Under the pieces are notes generated by a model. It searched no databases. It saw only the letters and a program-made list of their open reading frames with translations, and had not been told where the DNA came from. Source: Marinilabiliaceae bacterium JC017 (GTDB lineage: Bacteria > Bacteroidota > Bacteroidia > Bacteroidales > Marinilabiliaceae). From it: a stretch of 64,000 bases of DNA. How positions within the stretch are numbered: the first letter of the stretch is position 1; every line of letters starts with the position of its first letter. This document shows positions 19,175 to 30,464 of this stretch, piece after piece. Position numbers and translations under genes: made by a program. The stretch is taken from NCBI GenBank assembly GCA_004296775.1, contig RHGE01000022.1:1-64000 (forward strand), in the 5' to 3' direction.

Positions 19175-19531
19175 TTAGAATTTAAGCCCAGCTTCACGTG
19201 CTGCGTCTGCTAATTGTTTAACTCTACCATGATACAAAAATCCGTTACGGTCGAACACAACAGATGTAATTCCAGCTTTCAGAGCTCGCTCAGCTATTAC
19301 CTTACCAACCAAAGCAGCTTTTTCTCCTTTGGGTGCTTTCTGGTCAACAACTTCTTTCAATAAAGAGGTAGCAGATGCTAAAGTCTTACCATTAACATCA
19401 TCAACCAACTGAACAGAAATTTGTTTGTTACTTCGGAATACTGTCATCCGGGGTCTCTCTGCGGTTCCGTTAATATCCTTACGGATCCGCCTTTTTATTT
19501 TGCGTCTTCTTTCAATTTTCGAAAAAGCCAT
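19175..19531 (-). CDS. rplR: 50S ribosomal protein L18
   Basis: 118 residues with the basic N-terminus [20 protein letters not shown], the strand [18 protein letters not shown], and the ending [29 protein letters not shown]18 brings 5S rRNA to the 50S subunit together with L5. Spacing is 20 bases after rplF and 5 before rpsE. Confidence 0.97.
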   Translation of the reverse strand: MAFSKIERRRKIKRRIRKDINGTAERPRMTVFRSNKQISVQLVDDVNGKTLASATSLLKEVVDQKAPKGEKAALVGKVIAERALKAGITSVVFDRNGFLYHGRVKQLADAAREAGLKF

Positions 19532-19551
19532 AACTCCTTTTTTTTACTACA

Positions 19552-20103
19552 TTAAACTTTAGCAGATTTACCAGCTTTACGTCGGATAACTTCGCCTTTG
19601 AAACGAACACCCTTACCTTTATAAGGCTCAGGTTTTCTAAGAGATCGAATCTTAGCACAAACTTGTCCGATTAATTGCTTATCTGCCGACTCCAGTGTAA
19701 TGATCGGATTACTTTTCCGGTCGGTAACAGCTTGAACAGAAATTTCAGAAGGCAACATCATCTGGATTGGGTGTGAATATCCCAAAGCTAATTCAAGTAA
19801 TTGACCTGCAGAAGTAGCTCTATAACCTACTCCAACCAGCTCAAGTTCCTTTTTATAACCTTGCGCCACTCCAATAACCATATTATTAATCAATGATCGA
19901 TATAATCCATGCATTGCACGTTGTTCCTTTTCGTCAGAAGAACGTTTTACTACAACATGTCCTTCTTCGACTTCAACAGTAATTGCAGGATTAATCGTTT
20001 GGTGAAGTTCTCCTTTCGGACCTTTTACGGTAACTACATTATCCTTAATGGTTACGTTAACTCCTGAGGGAATACTAATTGGTGCTTTTCCTATCCTAGA
20101 CAT
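19552..20103 (-). CDS. rplF: 50S ribosomal protein L6
   Basis: 183 residues, made of two copies of the L6 fold. The N-terminal MSRIGKAPISIPSGVNVTI and the C-terminal signature PEPYKGKGVRFKGEVIRRK are both present. L6 sits near the sarcin-ricin loop and the factor-binding site. It is 19 bases after rpsH. Confidence 0.97.
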   Translation of the reverse strand: MSRIGKAPISIPSGVNVTIKDNVVTVKGPKGELHQTINPAITVEVEEGHVVVKRSSDEKEQRAMHGLYRSLINNMVIGVAQGYKKELELVGVGYRATSAGQLLELALGYSHPIQMMLPSEISVQAVTDRKSNPIITLESADKQLIGQVCAKIRSLRKPEPYKGKGVRFKGEVIRRKAGKSAKV

Positions 20104-20122
20104 AATTATATCCTCCTCTTAA

Positions 20123-20518
20123 TTAATAAACGTAACACAATACTTCTCCACCAATTTTCTCCAAACGGGCTTCCTTATCGGTCAAAACTCCTTTAGAAGT
20201 AGACAAAATAGCAATACCCAATCCATTAAGAACCCTTGGCAGGTTACGATACCCGGTATATTTTCTTAAACCAGGTGTACTTATCCTTTTAAGAGTTTTA
20301 ATCGCAGGATTTTTGGATACCGGATCATACTTCAGAGCAATTTTAATAATGCCCTGCTTATTATCATCCATAAACTTGTAGTTCAGGATGTATCCTTTGT
20401 CAAAAAGGATCTTGGTCATTTCCTTTTTTAAGTTCGAAGCAGGCACTTCCACAACCCTGTGGCCTGCTTGAATCGCGTTCCTGATACGTGTCAGGAAATC
20501 TGATACTGGATCTGTCAT
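20123..20518 (-). CDS. rpsH: 30S ribosomal protein S8
   Basis: 131 residues from the ATG at 20518, giving the standard N-terminus [15 protein letters not shown]. An in-frame ATG 36 bases earlier (20554) would add [12 protein letters not shown], which no S8 needs. The C-terminal [17 protein letters not shown] block binds 16S rRNA helix 21. S8 is the translational repressor of the spc operon in E. coli, and the 51-bp gap from rpsN could hold a control site. Confidence 0.95.
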   Translation of the reverse strand: MTDPVSDFLTRIRNAIQAGHRVVEVPASNLKKEMTKILFDKGYILNYKFMDDNKQGIIKIALKYDPVSKNPAIKTLKRISTPGLRKYTGYRNLPRVLNGLGIAILSTSKGVLTDKEARLEKIGGEVLCYVY

Positions 20519-20569
20519 TTTTTCAAGTTTAAATTGATCCCGCTGCCGGGACAATATTTAACACTTACT

Positions 20570-20839
20570 CTACCAACTTGCTTTTTTAACTCCAGGAATT
20601 AATCCTGCAGAAGCCATTTCTCTGAAAGTAATCCTAGAAAGTCCAAATTGACGCATATATCCTTTTGGACGTCCGGTAAGTTTACAACGATTATGCATCC
20701 GAACCGGAGAAGCATTACGTGGCAATTTTTGCAATGCCACGTAATCTCCTTCTTCTTTCAGTCTAGCTCTTTTTTCAGCATATTTGGCAACAAGTTTAGC
20801 CCTTTTTACTTCGCGGGCCTTCATTGATTCCTTTGCCAT
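20570..20839 (-). CDS. rpsN: 30S ribosomal protein S14, zinc-free form
   Basis: 89 residues, the long type without the CxxC zinc ribbon. It has the [20 protein letters not shown] signature and ends [12 protein letters not shown]14 is in the 30S head near the P site. It lies 4 bases after rplE. Together with L36 it shows that this organism's main ribosomal cluster codes for Cys-poor versions. Confidence 0.97.
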   Translation of the reverse strand: MAKESMKAREVKRAKLVAKYAEKRARLKEEGDYVALQKLPRNASPVRMHNRCKLTGRPKGYMRQFGLSRITFREMASAGLIPGVKKASW

Positions 20840-20843
20840 ATAA

Positions 20844-21401
20844 CTAGTTCTTTTTCACGTTTTTAAATGGTAACCCAAACTCCTTTAACAGAGCATAAGC
20901 TTCCTCATCTGTTTTTCCCGAAGTCACAAAGGTAATATTCATACCCATTATCTTGCTAACATTGTCAATATTTATTTCGGGAAAAATGATTTGTTCTTCA
21001 ATACCTAAGGTGTAATTTCCACGCCCGTCGAGCTTACTATTGATCCCTTTAAAGTCACGAATTCGAGGTAATGCCACTCGAATTAGACGCTCAAGGAATT
21101 CATACATGTTCTCACGACGAAGTGTTACCATTACTCCAATCGGCATTTTTTTCCGAAGCTTAAAATTCGATACATCTTTCTTAGAAAGACAAGGAACAGC
21201 TTTTTGACCAGTAATTGCTGTAATCTCCTTAATCGCGTTTTCAATCAGCTTTTTATCTGCAACCGCAGCTCCCAACCCTTGATTAATCACGATTTTCTCT
21301 AATTTAGGTACTTGCATATTGCTTTTATACCCAAATTCTTTCATCAGATTTGGAACAATTTGTTCCAAATACTGAGTTTTTAATGCTGATGTATAGCTCA
21401 T
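20844..21401 (-). CDS. rplE: 50S ribosomal protein L5
   Basis: 185 residues; binds 5S rRNA and contacts P-site tRNA. Visible blocks: [40 protein letters not shown] and [18 protein letters not shown]. Its start codon overlaps the last base of the rplX stop, suggesting translational coupling. Confidence 0.97.
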   Translation of the reverse strand: MSYTSALKTQYLEQIVPNLMKEFGYKSNMQVPKLEKIVINQGLGAAVADKKLIENAIKEITAITGQKAVPCLSKKDVSNFKLRKKMPIGVMVTLRRENMYEFLERLIRVALPRIRDFKGINSKLDGRGNYTLGIEEQIIFPEINIDNVSKIMGMNITFVTSGKTDEEAYALLKEFGLPFKNVKKN

Positions 21402-21721
21402 TACTTGATCTCCTCCCCTGACTTTTTAGAATAACGAACCAATTTTCCATTATCACTCAACCGGCGGCCAATACGAGTAGCTTTTCCGGTTGATGGGTCT
21501 TTCAAATTCAAGTTTGAAATGTGAACGGGAGCTTCTTGCTTAAGAATTCCTCCTTGAGGATTTTCAGCATTAGGCTTTGTGTGTTTACTCACCATGTTAA
21601 TCCCTTCCACAATGGCCCTCTGAGTACTTGGAAAAACCTGTAGTACTTTCCCCTCCTGACCTTTGTTTACACCGGCATTAACAATAACGATGTCGCCTTT
21701 TTTAATATGCAATTTTGCCAT
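21401..21721 (-). CDS. rplX: 50S ribosomal protein L24
   Basis: 106 residues with the KOW motif ([40 protein letters not shown]) and the [20 protein letters not shown] segment. L24 starts 50S assembly by binding domain I of 23S rRNA. It ends by overlapping rplE by one base and lies 20 bases after rplN. Confidence 0.97.
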   Translation of the reverse strand: MAKLHIKKGDIVIVNAGVNKGQEGKVLQVFPSTQRAIVEGINMVSKHTKPNAENPQGGILKQEAPVHISNLNLKDPSTGKATRIGRRLSDNGKLVRYSKKSGEEIK

Positions 21722-21741
21722 TGTTCTAATCTCTTTGATGA

Positions 21742-22107
21742 TTAAAGTACTTCAGGCGCTAAAGAAACAATCTTCATATAGCCATCACGTAACTCACGGG
21801 CTACAGGACCAAAAATACGGGTTCCTCTGATTTCACCTGCAGCGTTAAGCAACACACAAGCGTTTTCATCAAAACGGATATAAGACCCGTCGGCACGTCT
21901 GATTTCTTTCTTGGTACGCACAACTACCGCCTTTGTCACAGTTCCTTTTTTCATTTCACTGGAAGGCAGTGCACTTTTAACAGTTACCACAATACGGTCG
22001 CCAATTGAGGCATACCTTTTACGTGTACCACCAAGTACTCGAATACACAGTACTTCTTTGGCACCACTATTGTCGGCAACTCCTAGTCTTGATTCTTGCT
22101 GTATCAT
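21742..22107 (-). CDS. rplN: 50S ribosomal protein L14
   Basis: 121 residues, complete. It runs from [20 protein letters not shown] through [13 protein letters not shown] and [20 protein letters not shown] to the ending [11 protein letters not shown]14 forms intersubunit bridges and contacts L19. It starts 2 bases after rpsQ, which suggests coupled translation. Confidence 0.97.
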   Translation of the reverse strand: MIQQESRLGVADNSGAKEVLCIRVLGGTRKRYASIGDRIVVTVKSALPSSEMKKGTVTKAVVVRTKKEIRRADGSYIRFDENACVLLNAAGEIRGTRIFGPVARELRDGYMKIVSLAPEVL

Positions 22108-22109
22108 GA

Positions 22110-22373
22110 TTACTTAGCTCTTTCGATTACTTCAACTAATCTCCAACGTTTAGTCTTGCTAAGGGGACGTGTTTCCATAATACGAACGGTATCCCCAACA
22201 TTACAGGTGTTCTCCTCATCATGGGCGTGAAATTTCTTTGTCTTTTTCACGAATTTCCCGTAGATAGGGTGTTTTTCGCGGATCTCCACAGCAACAACAA
22301 CAGACTTATCCATTTTGCCACTCACCACAACACCTATACGTTCTTTTCTAAGGTTTCTAGTCTCCATCGCCAT
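22110..22373 (-). CDS. rpsQ: 30S ribosomal protein S17
   Basis: 87 residues. An OB-fold with [60 protein letters not shown] and LSKTKRW. The start could be the first ATG (22373, MAMETRN) or the third codon (22367); the first gives a 2-bp gap from rpmC and is kept. S17 binds 16S rRNA early in assembly. Confidence 0.96.
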   Translation of the reverse strand: MAMETRNLRKERIGVVVSGKMDKSVVVAVEIREKHPIYGKFVKKTKKFHAHDEENTCNVGDTVRIMETRPLSKTKRWRLVEVIERAK

Positions 22374-22375
22374 AA

Positions 22376-22573
22376 TTATTTTTCATTTAATTGCTTCTGG
22401 CTTAAAATAGTTTTTAAGCGTGCAATGTTTCTACGGGTCTGTCTGATCTTCATCGGATTCTCCAACGGAGAAACACTATGATTGATTTCCAGCGAATTCA
22501 ATTGCCCATTTTCAGCATCAATTCGTTCCTCAATCTCGCTTACGGTTAATTCTCTAATTTCTGTTGTTTTCAT
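22376..22573 (-). CDS. rpmC: 50S ribosomal protein L29
   Basis: 65 residues, mostly helical: [20 protein letters not shown] and [20 protein letters not shown]. The N-terminal ELTxxEIxER and the RxxRRxIARxKTIL motif identify L29, which lies near the tunnel exit beside L23 and contacts SRP and trigger factor. Two-base gaps on both sides. Confidence 0.96.
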   Translation of the reverse strand: MKTTEIRELTVSEIEERIDAENGQLNSLEINHSVSPLENPMKIRQTRRNIARLKTILSQKQLNEK

Positions 22574-22575
22574 CC

Positions 22576-23007
22576 TTAAGCATTTGAAGATTCAACAAAA
22601 TCCCTTCTTACAACGAATTTAGTAGTCACAGGTAATTTTTGAGCAGCTAAGCGCAATGCTTCTTTTGCTACTTCGTATGGGACTCCATCACATTCAAAAA
22701 TCATTCTACCTGGAGTAACCGGAGCCACAAACCCTTCGGGACTACCTTTACCTTTACCCATCCTAACCTCTGCAGGCTTTTTGGTTATCGGTTTATCAGG
22801 AAATATTCTGATCCAGATCTGTCCCTGACGCTGCATGTAGCGTGTTACAGCTACCCTTGCAGCTTCAATTTGACGACCTGTTAGCCATTTGCTTTCTAAG
22901 GCTTTTATTCCAAAGGAGCCAAAAGCTAGTTCATGCCCTCTTTGAGCATTCCCTTTCATTCTCCCTTTTTGCCTTCTTCTGTATTTTACTTTCTTTGGTT
23001 GTAACAT
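22576..23007 (-). CDS. rplP: 50S ribosomal protein L16
   Basis: 143 residues starting [20 protein letters not shown], with [20 protein letters not shown] and [19 protein letters not shown]. The basic N-terminus enters the peptidyl-transferase region, and L16 helps position A-site tRNA. The arginine hydroxylated in E. coli (in RMGKGKG) is present. It follows rpsC by 31 bases. Confidence 0.97.
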   Translation of the reverse strand: MLQPKKVKYRRRQKGRMKGNAQRGHELAFGSFGIKALESKWLTGRQIEAARVAVTRYMQRQGQIWIRIFPDKPITKKPAEVRMGKGKGSPEGFVAPVTPGRMIFECDGVPYEVAKEALRLAAQKLPVTTKFVVRRDFVESSNA

Positions 23008-23038
23008 CGTTCCTAATCAGTTAAAGATTACAGGATGA

Positions 23039-23740
23039 TTACTTTCTTCTTCTTCTTTGACCACCTTTGCGTGCTCCTTGGTCTTTAGCACCGAAGTTTG
23101 GCGAAAGATCACGTTTACCGTAAACTTCTCCTTTACAAATCCAAACTTTTATTCCAAGTAAACCCATTTTTGTTAGGGCTTCTACTTTGGCATAATCGAT
23201 GTCAGAACGGAATGTATGCAGCGGAGTACGTCCTTCTTTATACATTTCACTTCTTGCCATCTCAGCACCATTCAAACGACCAGAAACCTGAATTTTGATT
23301 CCTTCAGCACCCATTCGCATGGTAGAAGCAATGGCCATTTTTACTGCACGACGATAAGCAATACGTCCTTCTAACTGACGGGCAATGTTATTACCTACAA
23401 TAATGGCATCTAATTCGGGTCTCTTGATTTCGAAGATATTAATCTGTACCTCCTTATCGGTAATTTTCTTCAGCTCCTCTTTCAGTTTGTCAACTTCCTG
23501 ACCTCCTTTACCGATAATAATACCCGGACGTGCCGTATATACGGTAATGGTTATCAATTTAAGAGTACGCTCAATAATGATTCGCGAAATGCTTGCTTTT
23601 GCCAAACGAGCATTCAAATACTTGCGGATTTTAGAATCTTCCAGCAATTTATCGCCGTAGTTCTTTCCGCCAAACCAATTGGAATCCCAGCCTCTGGTGA
23701 TACCCAATCTATTACTTATTGGATTAACTTTTTGTCCCAT
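23039..23740 (-). CDS. rpsC: 30S ribosomal protein S3
   Basis: 233 residues. It starts [20 protein letters not shown]; the KH domain holds [19 protein letters not shown], and the C-terminal domain contains [13 protein letters not shown] and TLRSDIDYA-type sequence (here [13 protein letters not shown]). It ends in a basic tail [13 protein letters not shown]3 lines the mRNA entry tunnel and takes part in unwinding. Gap of 9 bases after rplV. Confidence 0.97.
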   Translation of the reverse strand: MGQKVNPISNRLGITRGWDSNWFGGKNYGDKLLEDSKIRKYLNARLAKASISRIIIERTLKLITITVYTARPGIIIGKGGQEVDKLKEELKKITDKEVQINIFEIKRPELDAIIVGNNIARQLEGRIAYRRAVKMAIASTMRMGAEGIKIQVSGRLNGAEMARSEMYKEGRTPLHTFRSDIDYAKVEALTKMGLLGIKVWICKGEVYGKRDLSPNFGAKDQGARKGGQRRRRK

Positions 23741-23749
23741 CTAGCTATT

Positions 23750-24166
23750 TTAATTTTCCTGGTTTTCGTTTGACACATTACTATCAACATATAGAGTTAC
23801 GTGGTTAGATCTTTTTCTGATCCGATGAGCCCGACCTTGCGGTGCTGGTCTCAATCTTTTCAAAATCCTACCAGAATCAACGTAGATCTCTTTTACAAAC
23901 AAGTTCGCATCCTCGATACGCACCCCTTCATTTTTCTCTTTCCAATTAGCAATAGCAGAAAGTAGCAGTTTTTCAACGCGTTTTGAAGCTTCTTTGGTAG
24001 AAAACTTCAAAAGATCGAGCGCCAGGTTCACTTCTTTTCCTCGAACCATATCTGCTACAAGGCGCATTTTGCGAGGTGAAGTCGGTACATTACGAAGCAC
24101 AGCAAATGATTCACTCTTTCTGGCTTCTTTTATTTTTTCAGCTCTAATTCGTTTTCTTGCACCCAT
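23750..24166 (-). CDS. rplV: 50S ribosomal protein L22
   Basis: 138 residues. The core begins [20 protein letters not shown], and the extended hairpin that lines the exit tunnel is followed by [20 protein letters not shown]. The N-terminus is about 18 residues longer than in E. coli ([20 protein letters not shown]), and the C-terminus has a short acidic end ([10 protein letters not shown]). Situated between rpsS and rpsC. Confidence 0.97.
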   Translation of the reverse strand: MGARKRIRAEKIKEARKSESFAVLRNVPTSPRKMRLVADMVRGKEVNLALDLLKFSTKEASKRVEKLLLSAIANWKEKNEGVRIEDANLFVKEIYVDSGRILKRLRPAPQGRAHRIRKRSNHVTLYVDSNVSNENQEN

Positions 24167-24201
24167 TTTAAACTGTTTAATAAATTAATAATGCCAGGCT
24201 G

Positions 24202-24471
24202 TTATTTCTTTTTATTTCCGCCGTGCCCACGGTAGGTGCGCGTGGGGGCAAATTCGCCTAACTTATGCCCAACCATGTTTTCAGTCACATAAACGGGGAT
24301 AAACTTATTACCGTTGTGCACAGCAAAAGTGTGTCCCACAAATTCTGGCGAAATCATGGAAGCTCGAGCCCAAGTTTTAATCACTGATTTTTTGCCTGAT
24401 TCGCTCATGGTAAGAACTTTATTCTCAAGCTTATAATCAATATATGGGCCTTTTTTTAATGATCTGCTCAT
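24202..24471 (-). CDS. rpsS: 30S ribosomal protein S19
   Basis: 89 residues: [15 protein letters not shown] at the start, then the signature [19 protein letters not shown] and a KK-rich end. S19 sits in the 30S head with S13. Gap of 20 bases from rplB and 35 to rplV. Confidence 0.97.
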   Translation of the reverse strand: MSRSLKKGPYIDYKLENKVLTMSESGKKSVIKTWARASMISPEFVGHTFAVHNGNKFIPVYVTENMVGHKLGEFAPTRTYRGHGGNKKK

Positions 24472-24491
24472 AATCTTTTCAAATTAACCGG

Positions 24492-25316
24492 TTACTTTTT
24501 CCTTTTCTCAAGAATGTACTTAGACGACCCTTTTTTAGGTTGTCTTGTCTTATAACCTTTCGCTAACACTCCGTTGCGAGATCTTGGGTGACCTCCTGAA
24601 GAACGTCCTTCACCACCACCCATTGGGTGATCGACAGGGTTCATTGCAACACCACGTACTCTTGGTCGACGACCGAGCCATCTTGAACGTCCGGCCTTAC
24701 CAGACTTTTCAAGTCCGTGGTCAGAGTTTCCAACAGCACCAATGGTAGCACGACAAGTTGTAAGAAGCATTCTTGTTTCACCAGATGGTAACTTCACAAC
24801 AGCGTATTTTCCATCACGAGCAGCCAATTGGGCAAAAGTTCCGGCACTTCTTGTTAGAATACCTCCCTGTCCGGGACGCAATTCAATGTTATGAATAATA
24901 GTACCCAATGGAATATCAGATAATGGTAGCGAGTTTCCTACTTCAGGAGCAGCTCCGGCTCCTGACTGAACTTGCTGTCCAACTTGTAATCCGTTAGGTG
25001 CAAGAATGTACCTTTTTTCACCATCAGCATATACCAGCAGAGCAATACGAGCACTTCGGTTTGGATCGTATTGGATAGAATCTACTCTGGCTGGAACACC
25101 GTCTTTATTACGCTTAAAGTCGATTACCCGAAACTTCCTCTTGTGACCACCCCCGATGTAACGCATAGTCATACGACCAGTATTATTACGTCCACCAGAC
25201 TTTTTAATTGGCCTCAACAAGGACTTTTCTGGTACACTTGAGGTAATCGTATCAAATGCACCAATAACTTTGTGTCTCTGCCCCGGTGTTGTGGGCTTTA
25301 GTTTTCTTACTGCCAT
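24492..25316 (-). CDS. rplB: 50S ribosomal protein L2
   Basis: 274 residues; central for peptidyl-transferase assembly. Landmarks are [20 protein letters not shown], the SH3-like and OB-like domains, and the C-terminal block [20 protein letters not shown] with the essential His, followed by [17 protein letters not shown]. It starts 5 bases after rplW. Confidence 0.97.
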   Translation of the reverse strand: MAVRKLKPTTPGQRHKVIGAFDTITSSVPEKSLLRPIKKSGGRNNTGRMTMRYIGGGHKRKFRVIDFKRNKDGVPARVDSIQYDPNRSARIALLVYADGEKRYILAPNGLQVGQQVQSGAGAAPEVGNSLPLSDIPLGTIIHNIELRPGQGGILTRSAGTFAQLAARDGKYAVVKLPSGETRMLLTTCRATIGAVGNSDHGLEKSGKAGRSRWLGRRPRVRGVAMNPVDHPMGGGEGRSSGGHPRSRNGVLAKGYKTRQPKKGSSKYILEKRKK

Positions 25317-25321
25317 TTCAA

Positions 25322-25612
25322 TTATATATTGCTATAAAAATCAATCTTGTCTCCTTCTACTAGAGTAACAACGGCTTTCTTGAAAGAATTTGTTCGGCCG
25401 GCAATAATACCACTTTTAGTATAGCGTGTTTTTTCTTTTCCACCATACACCATGGTATTGACAGACTCAACAGAAATATTATAGAATTCTTCTACGGCTT
25501 TTTTGATTTCAAGCTTATTCGCTCTTTTATCAACAATAAAACCGTATCGATTCAAGGTTTCTCCCTGTTCAGTCATTTTCTCGGTTACAATAGGCTTAAT
25601 TATAACTTTCAT
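25322..25612 (-). CDS. rplW: 50S ribosomal protein L23
   Basis: 96 residues with [40 protein letters not shown] and [19 protein letters not shown]23 is at the tunnel exit and docks trigger factor and SRP. It is positioned between rplD (11-bp gap) and rplB, as in the S10 operon. Confidence 0.97.
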   Translation of the reverse strand: MKVIIKPIVTEKMTEQGETLNRYGFIVDKRANKLEIKKAVEEFYNISVESVNTMVYGGKEKTRYTKSGIIAGRTNSFKKAVVTLVEGDKIDFYSNI

Positions 25613-25623
25613 GACAAATCTCC

Positions 25624-26253
25624 TTATGCATTAAATACATTACCCAATTCTTCAACAGAGCTCTCAACCAATACAAGAGTCTTCGCACGCATAACACTAT
25701 AAGTGTTCAACTCTGAAAGGGTCACTACCTCAGCTTTGGGTAAATTTCTAGATGAGAGGTAGATGTTCTCATTTGCATCTTTAAGCACTATTAACGCTCT
25801 TTTACCGTCAATACTCAAGCTTTTACAAATGTTAGCAAATTCCTTTGTTTTTGGAGTATCCAAACTGAAATCCTCTAAAACAACGATAGCATTATTTTGC
25901 GCTTTATAAGCTAAAGCCGACTTACGTGCTAATTGCTTTAATTTTTTATTCAGTTTGAAGCTATAATTACGTGGTCTTGGTCCGAATACACGGCCACCCC
26001 CCCTAAACAAAGGAGATTTAATACTTCCTGCACGAGCAGTACCAGTACCTTTTTGCTTCTTGATCTTTTTCGTGCTACCGGCGATTTCGCTTCTTTCTTT
26101 AGCTTTATGCGTTCCTTGACGCTGATTAGCCAAATAAAGTTTCACATCAAGATAGATAGCATGATCGCTGGGATCTATACCAAAAATTGAATCATTTAAT
26201 TCAACTTTTCTGCCGGTGTCTTGTCCTTGTATATTTACTACGTTCAGTTCCAT
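25624..26253 (-). CDS. rplD: 50S ribosomal protein L4
   Basis: 209 residues. It contains the tunnel-lining loop [36 protein letters not shown] and the Rossmann-like body ending [14 protein letters not shown]. In E. coli L4 is the autogenous repressor of the S10 operon; no such leader was examined here. The start ATG overlaps the rplC stop by one base. Confidence 0.97.
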   Translation of the reverse strand: MELNVVNIQGQDTGRKVELNDSIFGIDPSDHAIYLDVKLYLANQRQGTHKAKERSEIAGSTKKIKKQKGTGTARAGSIKSPLFRGGGRVFGPRPRNYSFKLNKKLKQLARKSALAYKAQNNAIVVLEDFSLDTPKTKEFANICKSLSIDGKRALIVLKDANENIYLSSRNLPKAEVVTLSELNTYSVMRAKTLVLVESSVEELGNVFNA

Positions 26254-26870
26254 TACTTTTCAATAATTAGATACGAACCCCTTGCTCCCGGTACTGATCC
26301 TTTTACAAGTATCAAGTTGTTCTCAGGAATCACTTTTAACACTCTCAGGTTTTCAATCTTAACCCTATCACCACCGGTACGTCCAGCCATCCTCATCCCT
26401 TTGAATACTCGTGAAGGGTATGAAGAAGCACCAAGCGAACCAGGAGCCCTAAGGCGGTTATGCTGACCATGGGTTTGACCACCGACACCACCAAATCCGT
26501 GTCGCTTAACTACCCCTTGAAAACCTTTACCTTTAGACAATCCTGTAATATCAACGAAAGTATCCTCATCGAAGATATCAACAGTAATATTATCCCCTAG
26601 TTTCAATTCGGTTTCAAACATACCGAATTCTACTAGTTTTCTTTTAGGTGTAACACCAGCTTTACTAAAGTGTCCCTTCATAGGACCACTAGTGTTTTTC
26701 TCCTTTTTGTCATCGAACGCCAGCTGTATAGCTTCATAACCATCTGTTTCCACAGTTTTAATCTGTGTCACAGGGCAAGGACCAGCTTCGATAACAGTGC
26801 ATGGAACATTTTTTCCATCGGCACTGAAAACGGAAGTCATTCCGATTTTTTTTCCAATTAATCCTGGCAT
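26253..26870 (-). CDS. rplC: 50S ribosomal protein L3
   Basis: 205 residues: [39 protein letters not shown] with [20 protein letters not shown] (including the Gln that PrmB methylates in other species), and [19 protein letters not shown]3 reaches the peptidyl-transferase centre and helps start 50S assembly. It follows rpsJ by 22 bases. Confidence 0.97.
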   Translation of the reverse strand: MPGLIGKKIGMTSVFSADGKNVPCTVIEAGPCPVTQIKTVETDGYEAIQLAFDDKKEKNTSGPMKGHFSKAGVTPKRKLVEFGMFETELKLGDNITVDIFDEDTFVDITGLSKGKGFQGVVKRHGFGGVGGQTHGQHNRLRAPGSLGASSYPSRVFKGMRMAGRTGGDRVKIENLRVLKVIPENNLILVKGSVPGARGSYLIIEK

Positions 26871-26892
26871 TGCTTAATCATTTAATAGATTA

Positions 26893-27198
26893 TCACACTT
26901 TAATTTCGACTTCAACACCACTAGGTAATTCAAGTTTCATAAGCGCGTCAATTGTTTTTGCAGTAGAACTGTAAATATCAATTAACCGCTTGTAAGATGA
27001 TAACTGGAATTGCTCACGTGATTTTTTGTTCACGAAAGTGGAACGTAACACAGTAAAAATCCGCTTGTGCGTTGGCAGCGGAATGGGACCGCTAACAACA
27101 GCCCCAGTGCTTTTTACTGTCTTCACGATCTTTTCAGCTGATTTATCAACCAAATTGTGATCGTAAGATTTAAGTTTTATTCTGATTTTTTGACTCAT
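26893..27198 (-). CDS. rpsJ: 30S ribosomal protein S10
   Basis: 101 residues, near-universal sequence: [39 protein letters not shown] and [21 protein letters not shown]10 is in the 30S head and also acts as NusE in antitermination. It normally opens the S10 operon; here it follows fusA by only 16 bases, so the str and S10 operons appear merged. Confidence 0.97.
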   Translation of the reverse strand: MSQKIRIKLKSYDHNLVDKSAEKIVKTVKSTGAVVSGPIPLPTHKRIFTVLRSTFVNKKSREQFQLSSYKRLIDIYSSTAKTIDALMKLELPSGVEVEIKV

Positions 27199-27214
27199 AA
27201 TTGAGAACTGATAC

Positions 27215-29326
27215 TTATAATAATTCTACTCTACCTTTTGCTTCCTTAACTACCTCCATTGCAATTTGACGAGGTACCTCACTATATTGTAGGAACTCCA
27301 TAGATGATGTAGCACGTCCTGAAGAGATAGTTCGTAAGGCTGTAACATAACCAAACATTTCTGACATTGGCACTTTAGCTTTTACTACACGAGCACCAGC
27401 TTTTGATTCCATGCCTTCTACCTGACCACGACGTTTGTTGAAGTCAGAAATAATATCACCCATGTATTCTTCTGGTGTTACTACCTCTACGCGCATAATT
27501 GGCTCAAGCAGAATTGGCGTAGCTTTTTTACTAGCCTCTCTAAATGCCTGACGACCACAAATCTCAAAAGACAACTGATCGGAGTCAACCGGGTGGAATG
27601 AACCGTCGAACAAACTAACTTTTAGGTTTTCTACATTAAACCCAGCAAGCACACCATTCAACATAGCATCTTTGAAACCTTTCTCAACCGATGGAATAAA
27701 TTCTTTTGGAATGTTACCACCTTTGATCTCGTTAACAAATTGCAGACCTTCATGACCATCGTCAATCGGACCCATTTTAATCTGGATATCAGCAAATTTA
27801 CCACGACCACCAGTTTGCTTCTTAAACACCTCACGGTGCTCAACAGAACCAGTAATAGCTTCCTTGTAAGATACCTGTGGTTGTCCCTGGCTACAATCTA
27901 CCTTGAATTCACGCTTCAAACGGTCAATGATAATTTCAAGGTGAAGTTCACCCATACCACTAATAACAGTTTGTCCGCTTTCTTCATCTGTTTTCACCTG
28001 GAAAGTTGGATCTTCCTCAGACAACTTAGCTAATGCTGTAGACAACTTATCGATATCCTTCTGGCTCTTAGGCTCAACAGCCACACCAATTACCGGATCA
28101 GGGAATTCCATTGATTCCAGTACAATTGGGTGTTTCTCATCACTTAATGTATCACCAGTACGAATATCCTTAAATCCAACTCCAGCACCAATATCTCCAG
28201 CACCAATTACTTCACGTGGCAACTGCTTGTTTGATTTCATCTGATACAAACGTGCAATCCGCTCCTTTTTATTGGTACGGTTATTTAGCACATAAGAACC
28301 AGCTTCAATTTTACCAGAGTAAATACGCATAAATGCCAAACGTCCCACAAATGGGTCAGTAGCAATTTTAAATGCCAAAGCTGCCATTGGTGCATCTTCG
28401 TCGTTTTCACGAGTCACTGCATCTCCTGTTTCAGGATCAGTACCATGAATAGCAGGAATATCAGCAGGACTAGGAAGATATGTAATAACAGCATCTAGCA
28501 AACGCTGAACGCCTTTATTTTTGAATGCAGAACCACACAGCATTGGAGTGATTGTTTGAGCAATAGTTGCTTTACGAATCACTTCAAACATCTCCTCTCG
28601 GGTGATAGAATCAGGATCTTCAAAGTAACGCTCCATCAAAGCATCATCATGCTCTGCAACAGCCTCCACTAATTTCCCTCTCCACTCTTCTGCTTCTTCC
28701 TTCAATTCTTCGGGAATCTCTTGCATTTCATAACGAGATCCTAATTGCTCATCATCAAACCACACAACCGCTTTATTCTCGATCAGGTCGATTACTCCAC
28801 GGAAATTCTCCTCTGCTCCGATAGGAATCTGCAAAGGCACTGGGTTAGCTCCCAACATTTCACGTACCTGACGAACTACTTCATAAAAGTTAGCCCCGGA
28901 ACGGTCCATTTTATTAACAAAACCGATACGTGGAACATTGTATTTATTAGCCTGACGCCATACAGTTTCAGACTGAGGCTCAACACCACCAACAGCACAA
29001 AACAGTGCAACAGCACCGTCAAGAATACGCAATGAACGCTCTACCTCAACAGTAAAGTCAACGTGTCCCGGAGTGTCGATTATATTGATCTTATATTGAT
29101 CTTTATTATAGATCCAATTGGTTGTAACGGCGGCAGAGGTAATAGTAATACCCCTCTCTTGCTCTTGTTCCATCCAGTCCATTGTAGCGGCACCGTCATG
29201 CACTTCTCCAATCTTGTGAGTGATCCCGGTATAAAACAAAATACGTTCAGTAGTAGTTGTTTTACCAGCATCAATGTGCGCCATGATACCAATGTTCCTG
29301 GTATATCTCAAATCTGCCTTTCCCAT
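27215..29326 (-). CDS. fusA: Translation elongation factor G
   Basis: 703 residues, five-domain GTPase that drives translocation and, with RRF, ribosome recycling. G motifs: [19 protein letters not shown] (P-loop), the switch region [27 protein letters not shown] and NKMD. Domains III-V follow, including [14 protein letters not shown] (domain IV) and the C-terminal [20 protein letters not shown]. It is the long, chromosomal-cluster EF-G type, located between rpsG and rpsJ. The gene that often follows, tuf, is missing here. Confidence 0.97.
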   Translation of the reverse strand: MGKADLRYTRNIGIMAHIDAGKTTTTERILFYTGITHKIGEVHDGAATMDWMEQEQERGITITSAAVTTNWIYNKDQYKINIIDTPGHVDFTVEVERSLRILDGAVALFCAVGGVEPQSETVWRQANKYNVPRIGFVNKMDRSGANFYEVVRQVREMLGANPVPLQIPIGAEENFRGVIDLIENKAVVWFDDEQLGSRYEMQEIPEELKEEAEEWRGKLVEAVAEHDDALMERYFEDPDSITREEMFEVIRKATIAQTITPMLCGSAFKNKGVQRLLDAVITYLPSPADIPAIHGTDPETGDAVTRENDEDAPMAALAFKIATDPFVGRLAFMRIYSGKIEAGSYVLNNRTNKKERIARLYQMKSNKQLPREVIGAGDIGAGVGFKDIRTGDTLSDEKHPIVLESMEFPDPVIGVAVEPKSQKDIDKLSTALAKLSEEDPTFQVKTDEESGQTVISGMGELHLEIIIDRLKREFKVDCSQGQPQVSYKEAITGSVEHREVFKKQTGGRGKFADIQIKMGPIDDGHEGLQFVNEIKGGNIPKEFIPSVEKGFKDAMLNGVLAGFNVENLKVSLFDGSFHPVDSDQLSFEICGRQAFREASKKATPILLEPIMRVEVVTPEEYMGDIISDFNKRRGQVEGMESKAGARVVKAKVPMSEMFGYVTALRTISSGRATSSMEFLQYSEVPRQIAMEVVKEAKGRVELL

Positions 29327-29350
29327 GATTAGAAATCCTTTATAGTTAAA

Positions 29351-29827
29351 TTAGAATCTGAAGTGAGCAAAAGCACGGTTGGCATCCGCCATCTTATGCA
29401 TGTCTTCTTTCTTCTTGAAGGCTCCGCCTTCCATATTATATGCAGCAACAATTTCAGCAGAAAGTTTTTCCGCCATTGATTTTCCACTTCTCTTTTGAGC
29501 GAAAAGAATCAGGTTTTTCATACTGATAGAAACTTTCCTTCCAGCCCTGATTTCAGTAGGAACCTGGAAAGTAGCACCACCCACACGACGACTCTTAACC
29601 TCTACAGAAGGGGTAATATTTTCTAATGCTTTTTTAAACATTTCAAGTGATGATTTTCCTTCCTGCTCGGCTTTCTCGGCTACACGATCCATCGCATCAT
29701 AAAAAATACCAAAGGCAGTTGACTTCTTTCCGTCAATCATCATGTTATTCACAAACTGGGTTACCAGCGTGTCATTAAATCTTGGATCCGGCAAAAGGAT
29801 CCTCTTTTTTGGTTTTGACTTTCTCAT
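29351..29827 (-). CDS. rpsG: 30S ribosomal protein S7
   Basis: 158 residues with [27 protein letters not shown], the [20 protein letters not shown] beta-hairpin that meets E-site tRNA, and the ending [18 protein letters not shown]7 begins assembly of the 30S head. It lies 24 bases before fusA. Confidence 0.97.
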   Translation of the reverse strand: MRKSKPKKRILLPDPRFNDTLVTQFVNNMMIDGKKSTAFGIFYDAMDRVAEKAEQEGKSSLEMFKKALENITPSVEVKSRRVGGATFQVPTEIRAGRKVSISMKNLILFAQKRSGKSMAEKLSAEIVAAYNMEGGAFKKKEDMHKMADANRAFAHFRF

Positions 29828-29954
29828 TTCTCTTTTGCTTATCAGTTTTCTCTTTCTTATTGGCTGTCAATTATGAGTCTTCAACAACATCTGCGTTATT
29901 TACTCAACCAAATCAACTCACCAACAAACAAAAAACTCATCATTAAACCATTAA

Positions 29955-30338
29955 TTACTTCTTAGCAGCCTTTGGGCGCTTAGTACCATATTTTGAACGA
30001 CGCTGATTACGACCTTCAACACCTGAGGCATCCAATGCACCACGCACTAAGTGATAACGTACACCAGGAAGGTCTTTCACCCTACCTCCACGTACTAAAA
30101 CAATCGAGTGCTCCTGAAGATTGTGCCCTTCTCCCGGAATATAAGCGTTCACCTCTTTTCCGTTGGTCAAACGCACCCTGGCAACCTTACGCATCGCCGA
30201 GTTTGGTTTCTTAGGTGTAGTAGTATACACCCTGACACACACACCCCTCCTTTGAGGGCATGAATCCAAGGCAGGAGATTTACTTTTCTCTGCCTGCATC
30301 TGGCGTCCTTTTCTTACTAACTGTTGAATTGTTGGCAT
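29955..30338 (-). CDS. rpsL: 30S ribosomal protein S12
   Basis: 127 residues; decoding-centre protein and site of streptomycin resistance. [20 protein letters not shown] carries the Lys of the KPNSA loop, and the [29 protein letters not shown] block carries the second resistance Lys; both have wild-type residues. First gene of the supercluster, with candidate promoters upstream. A 127-bp gap separates it from rpsG. rpoC is not immediately upstream. Confidence 0.97.
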   Translation of the reverse strand: MPTIQQLVRKGRQMQAEKSKSPALDSCPQRRGVCVRVYTTTPKKPNSAMRKVARVRLTNGKEVNAYIPGEGHNLQEHSIVLVRGGRVKDLPGVRYHLVRGALDASGVEGRNQRRSKYGTKRPKAAKK

Positions 30339-30389
30339 AATAAAATATAATTATTACAAATCAATTGCTTACTTGTCACAATTGGGCGT

Positions 30390-30397
30390 CAAAGGTA
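30390..30397 (-). promoter_or_regulatory. Second candidate -7 element for rpsL (TACCTTTG)
   Basis: The minus-strand octamer TACCTTTG matches TAnnTTTG and lies 52 bases before the rpsL ATG. No TTTG at 19-21 bases upstream, so it is weaker than the 30465 site. Confidence 0.35.
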
Positions 30398-30464
30398 TAG
30401 TTTTAACCTTAAAAACCCTACTGATTTTCAATCATTTTCAACTCTTTACACAAAAAAAGCGCTG

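Noticed and set aside
27199-27214. tuf gene between fusA and rpsJ
   Set aside because: Only 16 bases separate the two genes, and no EF-Tu sequence occurs elsewhere in the window.
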